NCBI RefSeq assembly: GCF_030525615.1
Contig: NZ_JAUNEJ010000002.1
Location: 340,150-404,149, forward strand
DNA: 64,000 nucleotides
Direction: 5' to 3'
Source of the DNA: Cutibacterium sp.
GTDB taxonomy: Bacteria; Actinomycetota; Actinomycetes; Propionibacteriales; Propionibacteriaceae
Shown here: one piece after another, positions 17,361-26,510 of the stretch
Layout of the letters: each line of letters starts with the position of its first letter
How positions within the stretch are numbered: position 1 is the first letter of the stretch
Notes under the pieces: generated by a model
The model's database searches: none
What the model was told of the DNA's origin: nothing
What the model saw: the letters and a program-made list of their open reading frames with translations, nothing else
Position numbers and translations under genes: made by a program

Positions 17361-18185
17361 ATGGCCAGCGTCAAGCCCACCAAGGACCGAGGCCGGTACA
17401 CCAACGATCTTTCCGCAGTGGCGCGGCAGGCAGCGAATATGCTCTTGCTGAGACCACTGGTGTGGAAATTGGTCAAGGTATCCGTGCATGGTGCAGACAA
17501 TCTCGACGGACTCGACGGAGCCTACGTGGCCGTCGCGAACCATTCCTCCCACCTCGACGCCCCGCTGGTCTTCGGAGCACTGCCCAAACGGCTCTCGAAG
17601 TACTTGGCGACCGGGGCGGCAGCTGACTACTTCTTCACTACATGGTGGAAGGCCGTCGCGCCGGTGCTCTTCTTCAACGCATTCCCTGTCGATCGAGGCA
17701 AGGGCAAAACCAAGCAAGGAGCACACAGCCCGCGCTCCCACCGTGGTATGGCAGGGTCCTTGTTGACCGACGGTGTACCGCTGCTGATTTTCCCGGAGGG
17801 CACGAGATCGCGGACTGGAGCGATGGGCACTTTCAAACCGGGGGCTGCCGCACTCGCGATTTCGCGCGGAGTCCCCGTTATCCCGATTGCCCTCATCGGT
17901 GCCTGGGCTGCCATGCCTTCTGAGCAGTCCGGACTTCCCAAAGGACGTCCTCCGGTTCACGTCGCTATCGGTCACCCCATGGACCCCATCCCCGGGGAGA
18001 TTGCCCACGAGTTTTCTGAGCGGGTTCGTCGTCAAGTCATTGAGCTGCACGACCAGACGGCCCGCGCCTACGGTATGCCTACCCTCGACGAGTACGGACG
18101 TCACCGAGCCTTGAGTCAAGCTCACCCAGCTTCCCAGACTAAGGAGGCACCGGCTGAGTCATCTCCGCCCAAAGGAGGTCGATGA
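17361..18185 (+). CDS. 1-acyl-sn-glycerol-3-phosphate acyltransferase family protein
   Basis: A 274-residue PlsC-type acyltransferase acting at the inner membrane in phospholipid synthesis. The catalytic HX4D motif is HSSHLD (in NHSSHLDAPL), and the glycerophosphate-binding motif is FPEGTRSRTG. The lengths between motifs follow the family. It starts immediately after the SDR gene and overlaps the next gene by 4 bp, so the three form one operon. An alternative is another lysophospholipid or acyl-chain acyltransferase of the same superfamily. Confidence 0.88.
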   Translation: MASVKPTKDRGRYTNDLSAVARQAANMLLLRPLVWKLVKVSVHGADNLDGLDGAYVAVANHSSHLDAPLVFGALPKRLSKYLATGAAADYFFTTWWKAVAPVLFFNAFPVDRGKGKTKQGAHSPRSHRGMAGSLLTDGVPLLIFPEGTRSRTGAMGTFKPGAAALAISRGVPVIPIALIGAWAAMPSEQSGLPKGRPPVHVAIGHPMDPIPGEIAHEFSERVRRQVIELHDQTARAYGMPTLDEYGRHRALSQAHPASQTKEAPAESSPPKGGR

Positions 18186-18667
18186 TGGATCGCCCAGTCA
18201 ATATTCGGGAGGTTGAGGCCTGCCGGGTCATCTCAATGACCCGGGTGGTGTCCATTGACCAGCTGGATGCGTTCATGGATGAGGCTTTCAAGACGTTGGA
18301 ACGCCTCGCGCCGGGCGACCCGTCCCTCGACAAGGCCGCTCCCTTCGTCATCTACCACGACGGCTTGACCGACGAGCATGACGGCGCGGTCGAGGTCTGT
18401 CAGCCAATTCAGGGGGCTATCGACGACTCCGTACTGCCTGAGGATGTCACCGTACGCACGGTGAACGCCCATCGGGAAGCCTGGGTGACGGTGACCAAGG
18501 CTGAACTCGAATACCCCGACATCGACGAGATTTACGACAATTTTGACGCCTGGCTAGAGAACGCCGGGATGGTACACAATGACGCCCCTCGCGAGGTCTA
18601 CTGGGCCAATTGGGATACCACCGGCATGGAAGAGCCGGTTTGCGACGTCTGTTTCCCCATCGCCTGA
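18182..18667 (+). CDS. GyrI-like / AraC effector-binding domain protein
   Basis: A 161-residue stand-alone GyrI-like small-molecule-binding domain with no DNA-binding part. The pattern (REVEACRVISMTRVVS strand, then IYHDG, a VEVCQPI segment and a terminal CDVCFPI strand) fits this fold. Such proteins bind or hydrolyse small hydrophobic molecules; the ligand here is unknown. An excellent ribosome binding site (AAAGGAGG) lies within the end of the acyltransferase gene, and the coding regions overlap by 4 bp. Confidence 0.75.
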   Translation: MMDRPVNIREVEACRVISMTRVVSIDQLDAFMDEAFKTLERLAPGDPSLDKAAPFVIYHDGLTDEHDGAVEVCQPIQGAIDDSVLPEDVTVRTVNAHREAWVTVTKAELEYPDIDEIYDNFDAWLENAGMVHNDAPREVYWANWDTTGMEEPVCDVCFPIA

Positions 18668-18756
18668 GACGGTACCGACGCGCATAACCCGCCACGCCGA
18701 ACTCGCCGACCGGAACGAACCCGTTCCTCGTCGCCTTGACAAGGCCTTACCCATCA

Positions 18757-19923
18757 TCAGCTGTAACGAACAGTCACCAGGCCCTGTCCGGGAGCGATGG
18801 CGTTCATGGCAGCGGTCGACAGGTCGAGGCAGCGCCCGCCGACGTAAGGGCCGCGGTCATTGATACGCACGGTCACAGTACGACCATTGGCAACATTGGT
18901 GACGCGAATTATGGATCCCAGCGAGAGGGTGCGGGAAGCAGCGGTCAGGGCCGACGGATCGAAAGTCTCGCCGGAGGCGGTGGGTCCACCGGCGGTGCCG
19001 TCGCCCTCGCCGTAGGTGGACGCCACGCAGGTACGACCGCTGGTCACCGGATTCGAGGTGGACCCGCTGTTCGAAGCAGCCGAGGCCTTGGCAACCTTTT
19101 TCGTGCCAACCTTGACGACCTGGGTTACCGGGGCCTTCACAACCTTGGTGGAAACCTTCTTCTCGGAAACCTTCTTGCCGTCCTTGTATACGACAGCCCA
19201 AGTCTCTTCGTTGGTTCCCTTGACGCCCTTGGTGGTGACCTTGGTCTCCCCCTTGGCCATCGAGGAGTCCTCAACCTTCTTGACGGAGAAGGGGACTGCC
19301 ACCCGACGCTTCTGCGAGTTCTGATCGACCATGGTCAAGGTGATCTTCATACCATCAGCCAGCGGAGTGCCAAGACCCGGCTTGATGACGTCATTGGAGT
19401 CGTAGGAGACCTTGGCGGCCTTGAGAGCGTCGGCGACCGTTCCTACCGTGGTGACTTTCTGGGTCTTACCGCCAACGGTGACGGAGACGTCTTTAGCAGT
19501 CTGCATAGAAAACGACAGACCAGCGCGGGAGATGTCCAGCGAGCGCGACACCGACACGACATTGTCCGGGTCAGACTGGTTGAGCTGGTCCAGCACCTCG
19601 GAGACGTTCTTGGCGGTCGTCCAGCGAACAACCTTTTTGCCGTCAATGGTGACGACGACGCGGCGACCGTAGTTGACGGTAATGACCTGGCCGTCGTGGA
19701 TCTCGGACTCCAGCGAAGGCTGGACGTCGTCATGAGGGCCAACGGTAATCCCGTGCTGGGCGAGAGCCTGCTTGACCGTGCCCGGCTTGACCTTAGCCTG
19801 CTGGGAAACTCCGTCCACAGAGAAAGTCACGGTGTCTCGATCAAGCGCCTGGACCATCGTGAGACCGCCAGCCGAGGTAAGGCTGAGGGCTCCGGCAATC
19901 GCGGAAGCTACAACTTTCGACAT
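18757..19923 (-). CDS. DUF348/G5 wall protein with RlpA-like double-psi beta-barrel
   Basis: A 388-residue secreted protein related to resuscitation-promoting factors. After a signal peptide (about 1-26) come three DUF348 repeats (about 28-185), a G5 domain (about 190-265), a Lys/Val-rich linker and a C-terminal RlpA/3D-type double-psi beta-barrel (about 290-388). The barrel carries ASTYGEGDGTAGGPTASGE and RINDRGPYVGGRCLDLS, with the Asp typical of peptidoglycan-acting barrels. It replaces the usual Rpf lysozyme-like domain. The likely role is peptidoglycan binding or cleavage at the cell surface. The ATG at 19923 has only a weak ribosome binding site. A paralogous barrel is found at 58329-59768. 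Confidence 0.85.
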   Translation of the reverse strand: MSKVVASAIAGALSLTSAGGLTMVQALDRDTVTFSVDGVSQQAKVKPGTVKQALAQHGITVGPHDDVQPSLESEIHDGQVITVNYGRRVVVTIDGKKVVRWTTAKNVSEVLDQLNQSDPDNVVSVSRSLDISRAGLSFSMQTAKDVSVTVGGKTQKVTTVGTVADALKAAKVSYDSNDVIKPGLGTPLADGMKITLTMVDQNSQKRRVAVPFSVKKVEDSSMAKGETKVTTKGVKGTNEETWAVVYKDGKKVSEKKVSTKVVKAPVTQVVKVGTKKVAKASAASNSGSTSNPVTSGRTCVASTYGEGDGTAGGPTASGETFDPSALTAASRTLSLGSIIRVTNVANGRTVTVRINDRGPYVGGRCLDLSTAAMNAIAPGQGLVTVRYS

Positions 19924-19983
19924 TCGACCACTTCAGTATCGGGGGCTCGGGGGCCCGGTACGGGGGATCGGCGTCAGCCACAT

Positions 19984-19997
19984 TTGGCGTGCGCCAA
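19984..19997. other. Palindrome in the leader of the DUF348/G5 gene
   Basis: TTGGCGTGCGCCAA is a perfect 6+6 inverted repeat about 60-75 bp upstream of the start codon. It may be an operator or a small hairpin in the leader. I looked for a c-di-AMP riboswitch in this leader and did not find its conserved core. Confidence 0.3.
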
Positions 19998-20212
19998 TGT
20001 GCCTCCTAGGAAGCACGGCCTTTACATTAGAACAGGTCACCCGGAGAATCCAAAGATTTGCTGAGAAACTTAAGATTCGCTTACCCCTGGCGAGTGTCTC
20101 GCGGAAGCCGGGCAGGGCTGCAGGCCGACAACCATCCATGAAAACCGAGTGATATAGCGGTCCGGAAGCTCCATGTCGCTGAAAACGAATCCCGCTGAGC
20201 CGTTGCAGTTTC

Positions 20213-22471
20213 TCAGTTTGAATCGCTCACTTCCGGGTGCCAGCGCACCAACCTCATCGAGTTCGTCACCACAAAAACAGAGCTAAAGGCCATCGCTGCG
20301 GCCGCGATAACCGGACTCAACAGCCCCAGTGCGGCCACCGGAATAGCCACCACGTTGTAGGCGAAGGCCCAGAACAGGTTCTGGCGAATAGTGCGGTCCG
20401 TAGCGTGCGCCAACGACAAGGCATCAACGGCGAGCCTCGGGTCTCCGCGAGTGCAGATGATGTCGCTGGCGGCAATGGCAACGTCGGTGCCGGTCCCCAT
20501 GGCGACGCCCAAATCTGCCGCCTGGAGAGCTGCGGCGTCATTGACACCATCACCCATCATCGCGACGCGGGTTTCATGACCCTGCAGTTTCCGCACGAGG
20601 TCAACTTTGTCTTCCGGCATGACCTCGCTCATGACCTCCCGAATGCCGGTTTCTGCCGCCACACGTGCGGCAGCGCCGGAATTGTCACCGGTCACCAGAA
20701 CCGGACGGACTCCTGCCTTGATGAGTCGCTTGACGGCGGTAATGGCTTCGGGTTTCACCTCGTCGCTGACCGCGATGGCGCCAAGAATGTCGTCACCTCG
20801 ACCCACGACAAGCACCGTGCGGCCCTCGGACTGTGCCCGCTCGACAATTCTCGACAGGTCGCCGGGGATCGCGTCGAAAAGTGACACCCGACCCGCCTTG
20901 GATGGCAGCCCGTCAACAACGCCGCTGACTCCGCGACCTGGCAGGGCCTGGAAATCCTCGGCGGGGGCAACTGCGGGGCATGCCTCGACAACAGCTCGCG
21001 AAATCGGGTGCTCCGACCCTGTTTCAAGCGCTGCAGCGACACGAAGGGCAGGCGGGTTGTCAGAAATGTTCACCGCGCGTCCGGACTGGTCCCACACCTG
21101 GACGACCGCCATACGCCCCGTCGTCAACGTCCCGGTCTTGTCCATCGCCATAACGCCAATTCCGCGCGCCCGCTCAAGAGATGCGGCCCCCTTGATGACA
21201 ATGCCCAATCGCGCTCCCCGACCGGTACCGGCCAACAAGGCCATCGGGGTCGCCAGGCCGAGGGCACAGGGGCAGGCGATGATGAGAACCGCGACCCCAG
21301 CTGTGAAAGCCGCCGTGACCCCCTGACCCAGCAGAGCCCACACAACCATCGTCAGCACCGAGATGAGCAAAACTGTCGGTACGAAGATCGACGAGACCTT
21401 ATCGGCGAGGTCCTGAGTCTTGGAGCGACTGGTTTGGGCAGCCTCAACGAGAGAGGCAATACGAGACAGCTCGGTGTCCGAACCGACCGCAGTTGCCTCC
21501 ACGACAAGCCGCCCAGAGGTATTGACAGTGGCCCCGACAATCTCGTCGCCAGGTCTCACTTCCACTGGCAAGGACTCTCCGGTGACGAGAGAGGCGTCAA
21601 CGGCAGAACTACCCGCCAGCACTCGACCATCAGTGGCGATTTTCTCCCCCGGTCGCACCACGAACTGGTCTCCCACTGTGAGCGCCTCGATGGGAACGGT
21701 GACTTCCTCGCCATTTTTGACGACTCGCACCGACTTTGCGCCCATTCTCAGCAGTGCCTGCAGCGCGGACCCAGCTTCGGCACGGTTACGTGCTTCAATC
21801 CAACGTCCCACCAGGATGAAGGTGATGACACCCACCGATGCTTCCAAGTAGAGAGCCGATGACGGATCCGCGCGTTCCAAGGCAAAAGTCATGTGGTGGC
21901 GCATACCGATATGTCCGGCATTGCCCCACACTAGAGCCCACACTGACCACCCCAGCGATACCAGCGAGCCAAGGCTGATGAGGGTGTCCATCGTCGTCGC
22001 CCCGTGGCGCAGGTTCGTGAACGCAGCGCGGTGGAAACCCTCACCACACCAGAAGACGACCGGGAGACTGAGAGCGAGAGCCACCCACTGCCAGCCATCG
22101 AACTGGAGGGCGGGAATCATCGACAGGACCATGACCGGAATCGCCAGAATGACGGCAACCACCAGTCTGGTGCGGATTTTCGCAGCGTGATCCGCAGGCG
22201 GTGCTGCGGGTTCTGGTAGCGCAGCGCCATATCCAGCCGCCTCGACGACCTCGATGAGGTCGCGAACCTCTACCGGCCCCGTGGTCAGGACATGAGCCTT
22301 GCTGGTGGCGTAGTTAACGGTTGCTTGAACCCCGTCGAGCTTGTTGAGCTTCTTGGTGATTCGAGCGGCACACGAAGCGCAGCTCATCCCGCTGATGTCG
22401 AGGTCGATGGATGTGGGTTCCACTGCCCCCTGCAGTGGTGGCTGTGCGTCGTGACGGGTCAGGGTGGGCAT
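20213..22471 (-). CDS. copA: Copper-translocating P-type ATPase
   Basis: A P1B-type copper-exporting ATPase of 752 residues. One N-terminal heavy-metal domain carries GMSCASC (Cys31, Cys34), followed by eight membrane helices, the transport motif CPC (in IIACPCALG), the phosphorylation motif DKTGTLT, and the MVTGD/GDGVNDA hinge and ATP-binding motifs. The ATG at 22471 is chosen because AAGGAAT precedes it; the frame extends upstream to 22519 without support. It is the third gene of csoR-copZ-copA and would pump Cu(I) out of the cytoplasm. Confidence 0.95.
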   Translation of the reverse strand: MPTLTRHDAQPPLQGAVEPTSIDLDISGMSCASCAARITKKLNKLDGVQATVNYATSKAHVLTTGPVEVRDLIEVVEAAGYGAALPEPAAPPADHAAKIRTRLVVAVILAIPVMVLSMIPALQFDGWQWVALALSLPVVFWCGEGFHRAAFTNLRHGATTMDTLISLGSLVSLGWSVWALVWGNAGHIGMRHHMTFALERADPSSALYLEASVGVITFILVGRWIEARNRAEAGSALQALLRMGAKSVRVVKNGEEVTVPIEALTVGDQFVVRPGEKIATDGRVLAGSSAVDASLVTGESLPVEVRPGDEIVGATVNTSGRLVVEATAVGSDTELSRIASLVEAAQTSRSKTQDLADKVSSIFVPTVLLISVLTMVVWALLGQGVTAAFTAGVAVLIIACPCALGLATPMALLAGTGRGARLGIVIKGAASLERARGIGVMAMDKTGTLTTGRMAVVQVWDQSGRAVNISDNPPALRVAAALETGSEHPISRAVVEACPAVAPAEDFQALPGRGVSGVVDGLPSKAGRVSLFDAIPGDLSRIVERAQSEGRTVLVVGRGDDILGAIAVSDEVKPEAITAVKRLIKAGVRPVLVTGDNSGAAARVAAETGIREVMSEVMPEDKVDLVRKLQGHETRVAMMGDGVNDAAALQAADLGVAMGTGTDVAIAASDIICTRGDPRLAVDALSLAHATDRTIRQNLFWAFAYNVVAIPVAALGLLSPVIAAAAMAFSSVFVVTNSMRLVRWHPEVSDSN

Positions 22472-22496
22472 GTCATTCCTTCGTGGACCACCCGTC

Positions 22497-22542
22497 GGAC
22501 TACTCGATGTTGGGGACACCTATGCCGGTCGTCCGAGTAGCC
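22497..22542. other. Inverted repeat between copZ and copA
   Basis: GGACTACTCG (22497-22506) can pair with CGAGTAGCC (22534-22542), giving a 9-10 bp stem with a 27-nt loop in the 151-bp gap between copZ and copA. It may modulate read-through or protect the transcript. There is no clear U-tract. Confidence 0.35.
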
Positions 22543-22622
22543 CGAGGTGGCCTGGGAGACGCGGGAGAACCGTATTCGGACATTGCGGGGAATCAGGTCA
22601 ATGTCGTCGAGATGGCAACCAC

Positions 22623-23009
22623 TCAGGCTTTGTGACCTCCGCAACCACAACCACCCTTGCCGACGTGTTCAGCGTGCTTGGCAGCGGCTTCTTTGGAGTG
22701 CTTGTGCCCGCCACAGCCACACTCGGACTCCCCCTGAGTACCGTGTCCGTGACCTCCACAGCCACAACGACCGCCAGGATGTCCGGCAGTGTCGAGGGAG
22801 GTAGCCTCGGCGACGGTGTACTCACCAGCCTCGTCCACGGCGTCGGCAACCTGGCCGAAGGGGATCTCCTCAGCCGAGTCGATCGTCATGGAGCCAGAGT
22901 CCAGCGAGACGCTGACATTATCGACGCCGGCGATGGCTGAGACCTCCTCTGTAATGGCCTTGACGCAGTGCTCACACGTCATTCCGTTGATGGTGTATGT
23001 CTTGTGCAT
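22623..23009 (-). CDS. copZ: CopZ-type copper chaperone with Cys/Gly/His-rich tail
   Basis: A 128-residue protein. Residues 1-70 are a standard heavy-metal-associated domain with GMTCEHC (Cys12, Cys15). The remaining 55 residues are unusual for CopZ: a low-complexity tail with three CGCGGH motifs (about 82-87, 97-102 and 121-126) plus other His residues. The tail could bind several extra metal ions and act as a buffer. The ATG is preceded by GGAGGAA. It lies between csoR and copA in the same orientation, so it is expected to be induced by copper. The tail is seen directly; its function is inferred. Confidence 0.88.
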   Translation of the reverse strand: MHKTYTINGMTCEHCVKAITEEVSAIAGVDNVSVSLDSGSMTIDSAEEIPFGQVADAVDEAGEYTVAEATSLDTAGHPGGRCGCGGHGHGTQGESECGCGGHKHSKEAAAKHAEHVGKGGCGCGGHKA

Positions 23010-23027
23010 TATTCCTCCAGCGTGTAA

Positions 23028-23417
23028 TCAGGCTTTGACGAGGCGAGCGATGGCCTGGTTCGCCTCGGTGATCTTGTCCTGAGCTTCCTGCCCACCAGCT
23101 TGGGCTGCGCGAACCACACAGTGACTCATGTGCTCAGCGAGCAGTTCCAGCGAGACGGATTTCAGAGCCGAGGTGACTGCTGAAACTTGGGTCAGAATGT
23201 CAATGCAGTACTTCTCCTCATTGACCATTCTTTCCAGACCTCGCACTTGTCCCTCGATCCGCTTGAGGCGACGCAGGTGCATCTTCTTGTGCCCGAGATA
23301 CCCGTGCTGGGGGTGGCTATCACAGGCACCGCACTCTTCGCCCGACGCCGCTTTTTCGGCATCGCGATGAGCAGGGACCGGCTCCGGGGTATGGCAGCAG
23401 TCATCTGAGTGGCTCAT
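23028..23417 (-). CDS. csoR: CsoR-family copper-sensing repressor
   Basis: A 129-residue DUF156 regulator. The Cu(I) ligand set of CsoR is present with the right spacing: Cys71, His96 and Cys100 (Cys-x24-His-x3-Cys). HLRRLKRIEGQVRGLERM is the conserved first helix. The first 45 residues are a Cys/His-rich extension (DDCCH, CGACDSHPQHGY) not needed for the CsoR fold. The ATG at 23417 is chosen for its strong GGAGGAGG; the frame runs upstream to 23465 through the operator. It would repress its own operon and release DNA when Cu(I) binds. Confidence 0.93.
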   Translation of the reverse strand: MSHSDDCCHTPEPVPAHRDAEKAASGEECGACDSHPQHGYLGHKKMHLRRLKRIEGQVRGLERMVNEEKYCIDILTQVSAVTSALKSVSLELLAEHMSHCVVRAAQAGGQEAQDKITEANQAIARLVKA

Positions 23418-23439
23418 GGGTCCTCCTCCACTGTGAAAC

Positions 23440-23456
23440 ATACCCTCTGGGGGTAT
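23440..23456. promoter_or_regulatory. CsoR operator
   Basis: ATACCCTCTGGGGGTAT is a palindrome (ATACCC...GGGTAT) of the CsoR type, which typically has TACCC and GGGTA arms around a short G-rich centre. It ends 23 bp before the csoR start, where it would overlap the promoter. Confidence 0.75.
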
Positions 23457-23998
23457 ACAACACAAGACTGCTCCGCCAACCCAGAATCTCGAGGAACAGA
23501 ACCCTCGGCGACCTCAACCCGGCGGCGCACACCAACCTGACCCGCCTCATCAACCCGCTGAATACCGGTCTCACCAGCCCCAAAGGCCACTATCAGCTAT
23601 CCACAAGGGCTGTGGATAAGTGCCCGCCGAAGGGTATGTCAGGGGTGCTGAAACCACCCATCCTCACTGTCGCACCGCAGTTCGTCCTCAACCCGACACG
23701 CCGGAAATTTGCGTCCAATTCCTCACAAGACCCCTGTCACCCCTAGTCAGACGGTGTTTTGGGCAGAATACTCCACTGCATATCCCCAGCTGCGCCGGGT
23801 TATCCACACGTTTTCCCCAGACCGTCCACACGCATCCTTCCCTTACCCACAGGGGCTGTGGAAAACCCGCCTGCAGGCGATCCAAAAACGTGGCACACTC
23901 CCCCACGGGAACGTGTCGGACCGTAGTGGGGATGTTGCCCTCGCCTCGGCGACAAACGTCAGCAACCGTCACCCCCGTGTCCCCCTCAAGGAGTAGCC
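23457..23998. other. Intergenic region between the copper operon and dnaB
   Basis: About 540 bp with no credible gene. It carries the DnaA-box cluster listed separately and the dnaB promoter and ribosome binding site. The 23460-23590 part shows no feature I can name. Confidence 0.5.
23597..23865. promoter_or_regulatory. Cluster of DnaA-box-like sequences upstream of dnaB
   Basis: Two perfect TTATCCACA boxes (23611-23619 on minus, 23800-23808 on plus) and three one-mismatch boxes (CTATCCACA at 23597, TTACCCACA at 23843, TTTTCCACA on minus at 23857-23865) lie within 270 bp. Four of them form two similar inverted modules: TATCCACA-N5-TGTGGATA and TACCCACA-N5-TGTGGAAA. This may couple dnaB expression to DnaA or titrate DnaA. 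Confidence 0.6.
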
Positions 23999-25345
23999 AT
24001 GTCCAGCGCACCCACCGAACCCGGACCTTCCCTGGACCGCAACCCTCCCCAGGACATCGATGCCGAGAAGTCCGTCCTCGGGGCCATGCTCTCCTCCAAA
24101 GACGCCATCGCTGACGTCGTGGAGGAGCTGCGAGGTGTCGATTTCTACCGACCCGGACACGAACTCATCTTCAACACCATCATCGACCTTTACGGCCGCG
24201 GCGACCCGGCCGATACCGTCACCACCGCCGCCGAACTCGATAGGCGCGGGGAACTCGAACGCGCAGGCGGACGGTTGTATTTGGCTGAGCTGCTCGGCAA
24301 CGTCACCGTTACCGCCAACGCCGCCTATTACGCCAAAATCGTCGCCGACAAAGCCGTACTGCGTCGTCTTGTCGAGGCGTCAATTCGCATCGCGCAGATG
24401 GGCTATCAGGGCCAAGGAGAAGTTGCTGAGATCGTCGACGCCGCCCAGCAAACCCTCTACGAGGTCTCCACACGCAAGATCAGTGAGGACTACCACCAGC
24501 TTTCAGAGCTTTTTGATAGCACTTGGGATGAGCTAGAGGCCATCGAGGCTCGTGGCGACGCCATGGCGGGCATCCCCACCGGATTCACCGACCTGGACGA
24601 GCTCACCAACGGATTCAGGCCCGGCCAGATGATTATCGTCGCCGCTCGTCCCGCCATGGGTAAGTCCACCCTGGCCCTCGATTTTGCACGGGCCGCCGCG
24701 ATCAAAAACAATATGGCGGCGGCAATATTCAGCCTCGAAATGGGGCGCAACGAGATCGTCATGCGGTTGCTGTCCGCCGAAACCGGTGTCGAGTTGCAGC
24801 GAATGCGCTCTGGACGCCTCTCCGATGAAGACTGGCAGCGTATGGTCGACAAGATCACCCAAATCTCATCGGCCCCACTGTTCATCGACGACTCCCCCAA
24901 CCTGACGATGATGGAAATCCGCGCCAAGGCCCGTCGCATGAAACAGAAGTTCGACCTCAAACTCATCGTCATCGACTACATGCAGCTGATGACCTCCGGC
25001 AAGAAGGTGGAATCTCGTCAGCTCGAGGTCTCTGAATTCTCCCGTCAGATCAAATTGTTGGCCAAAGAGTTGGAAATCCCCGTCGTCGCCCTCTCGCAGC
25101 TCAACCGTGGTCCCGAGCAGCGCACTGACAAGAAGCCCATGATGAGCGATCTGCGTGAGTCAGGCTCACTGGAGCAGGACGCTGACGTCGTTATTCTGTT
25201 GCACCGCGAAGACTTCTACGACAAAGAATCCCCACGCGCCGGCGAGGCCGACATCATCGTCGCCAAGCACCGTAATGGGCCGACGAAAACGGTTCCCGTC
25301 GTCTTCCAAGGCCACTACTCGCGGTTCGTTGATATGCAGCGCTGA
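23999..25345 (+). CDS. dnaB: Replicative DNA helicase DnaB
   Basis: The hexameric replicative helicase, 448 residues, without an intein. The N-terminal domain begins PPQDIDAEKSVLGAML; the RecA-like domain has Walker A ARPAMGKST (about 217-225), VIDYMQLM as Walker B, and the LSQLNRG and SDLRESGSLEQDADVV motifs. The ATG at 23999 has AAGGAG 6 nt upstream. In many actinobacteria dnaB lies close to rpsF-ssb-rpsR-rplI; here rpsF is 23.6 kb away, so genes have been inserted or rearranged between them. The upstream DnaA boxes are listed separately. Confidence 0.97.
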   Translation: MSSAPTEPGPSLDRNPPQDIDAEKSVLGAMLSSKDAIADVVEELRGVDFYRPGHELIFNTIIDLYGRGDPADTVTTAAELDRRGELERAGGRLYLAELLGNVTVTANAAYYAKIVADKAVLRRLVEASIRIAQMGYQGQGEVAEIVDAAQQTLYEVSTRKISEDYHQLSELFDSTWDELEAIEARGDAMAGIPTGFTDLDELTNGFRPGQMIIVAARPAMGKSTLALDFARAAAIKNNMAAAIFSLEMGRNEIVMRLLSAETGVELQRMRSGRLSDEDWQRMVDKITQISSAPLFIDDSPNLTMMEIRAKARRMKQKFDLKLIVIDYMQLMTSGKKVESRQLEVSEFSRQIKLLAKELEIPVVALSQLNRGPEQRTDKKPMMSDLRESGSLEQDADVVILLHREDFYDKESPRAGEADIIVAKHRNGPTKTVPVVFQGHYSRFVDMQR

Positions 25346-25396
25346 GAGTCGGCGGAATTAGTACCCACCGAACTCGCACGGAACTACCGTGGGGTC

Positions 25397-26407
25397 ATGG
25401 AAAGCATGCATGCCGTTGCCGTCACACGCTCCCTTCCCGTCACCGATCCGCAATGCTTCGTTGACATCGACCTGCCAGTACCGCAACCAGGCCCCCACGA
25501 TCTGCTCGTCGAGGTACAAGCTGTCTCCATCAATCCCATTGACGTCAAGCTCCGCAAGGGAGCTGGCAGCCCGTCGAAACCCCTGGTACTCGGGTTCGAC
25601 GCCGCCTCCGTGGTTCGGGCCGTCGGCTCAGAGGTCCACGACTTCGCCGTCGGCGACCACGTGTGGCATTCCGGAAACCGCGACCGCCCCGGCACCTATT
25701 CTCAGTTCACCGTTGTGGACTCGCGTATCGTCGCGAAACAACCGTTGTCCCTGTCGGTCGCCGAAGCCGCGTCCTTGCCACTGACGGCCCTCACCTCCTG
25801 GGAGGCCCTCGTCGACCACATCGGTCTGGGAACCCCGGACCAGCGCAGCGACAAGGCCTTTCTCATGATCGGTGGGGCCGGCGGAGTCGGGTCCGTGGCT
25901 ATCCAGCTTGCGCGCGCCATTACCAGCGGTCCGGTCGTCGCGACCGCCTCGCGCCCGGAAACAGCACAGTGGTGCCGGGACATGGGGGCCACCGGGATTA
26001 TTGACCACCGCGAGCCGCTGGCCCCGCAGGTCAAAGACCTTGGGGTCGACGGTTTCGACGGCATTCTGTCGGCCTACACCCCGCCAGCATCCGCCCTCGC
26101 CGAGATCATGGCTCCCTTCGGCCGCCTCGTCATGATTGACGGCACCGATTCCTTTGACCTCATGGCTTTCAAGCCGAAGTCTTTGTCGGTGACGAGCGAG
26201 TCGATGTTCACCCGTCCCCAATTTGACACTGCGGACATCGCCAGGCAGGGCCAGGCTCTCGCACGTATCGCACAGCTGGTGGACGACGGCCATATCCGCC
26301 CGACGATGAGCCGCAACCTCAAGGGGCTGACGGCTCAGCACGTCCGCGAAGCCACTGAGCTGGTGGAATCCGGCTGCATGATTGGCAAGGTCGTCATCAC
26401 ACTCTGA
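25397..26407 (+). CDS. Zinc-type alcohol dehydrogenase / quinone oxidoreductase family (MDR)
   Basis: A 336-residue medium-chain dehydrogenase/reductase. The N-terminal GroES-like domain has SINPIDVKLRKG and VLGFDAASVV, and the Rossmann domain has the NADPH motif GGAGGVGSVA. The structural and catalytic zinc ligands of true alcohol dehydrogenases are absent, so it is more like zinc-independent quinone or enone reductases. The C-terminal ATELVESGCMIGKVVI is typical of this subgroup. Substrate unknown. It stands alone 50 bp after dnaB and ends at a bidirectional terminator. Confidence 0.85.
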   Translation: MESMHAVAVTRSLPVTDPQCFVDIDLPVPQPGPHDLLVEVQAVSINPIDVKLRKGAGSPSKPLVLGFDAASVVRAVGSEVHDFAVGDHVWHSGNRDRPGTYSQFTVVDSRIVAKQPLSLSVAEAASLPLTALTSWEALVDHIGLGTPDQRSDKAFLMIGGAGGVGSVAIQLARAITSGPVVATASRPETAQWCRDMGATGIIDHREPLAPQVKDLGVDGFDGILSAYTPPASALAEIMAPFGRLVMIDGTDSFDLMAFKPKSLSVTSESMFTRPQFDTADIARQGQALARIAQLVDDGHIRPTMSRNLKGLTAQHVREATELVESGCMIGKVVITL

Positions 26408-26451
26408 GTCTGTCCACCTGCACCACTGACCCAGAGCACGGACTCAGAACA

Positions 26452-26487
26452 CACCTGAACCCCCGGGTAAAACCGGGGGTTCAGGTG
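26452..26487. terminator. Bidirectional terminator
   Basis: A perfect 15-bp stem (CACCTGAACCCCCGG paired with CCGGGGGTTCAGGTG) around GTAAAA, between the convergent oxidoreductase (+) and the Cys/His-rich gene (-). Confidence 0.75.
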
Positions 26488-26510
26488 ACTTGCGTTACTG
26501 GAGAAAAACG

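Noticed and set aside
18736..20064. A 442-codon plus-strand frame opposite the DUF348/G5 gene
   Set aside because: Gly-rich low-complexity shadow without family motifs; the opposite strand encodes a recognisable wall protein.
19924..20160. c-di-AMP riboswitch in the leader of the DUF348/G5 gene
   Set aside because: Leaders of such genes in actinobacteria can carry this riboswitch, but its conserved core sequences are not visible here.
23597..23865. The DnaA-box cluster as the chromosomal origin
   Set aside because: No dnaA or dnaN nearby and no AT-rich unwinding region; a regulatory or titration role for DnaA is more likely. Origin placement needs whole-chromosome data.
23999..25345. Intein in DnaB
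   Set aside because: Length is normal (448 residues) and the Walker A and later motifs are contiguous.
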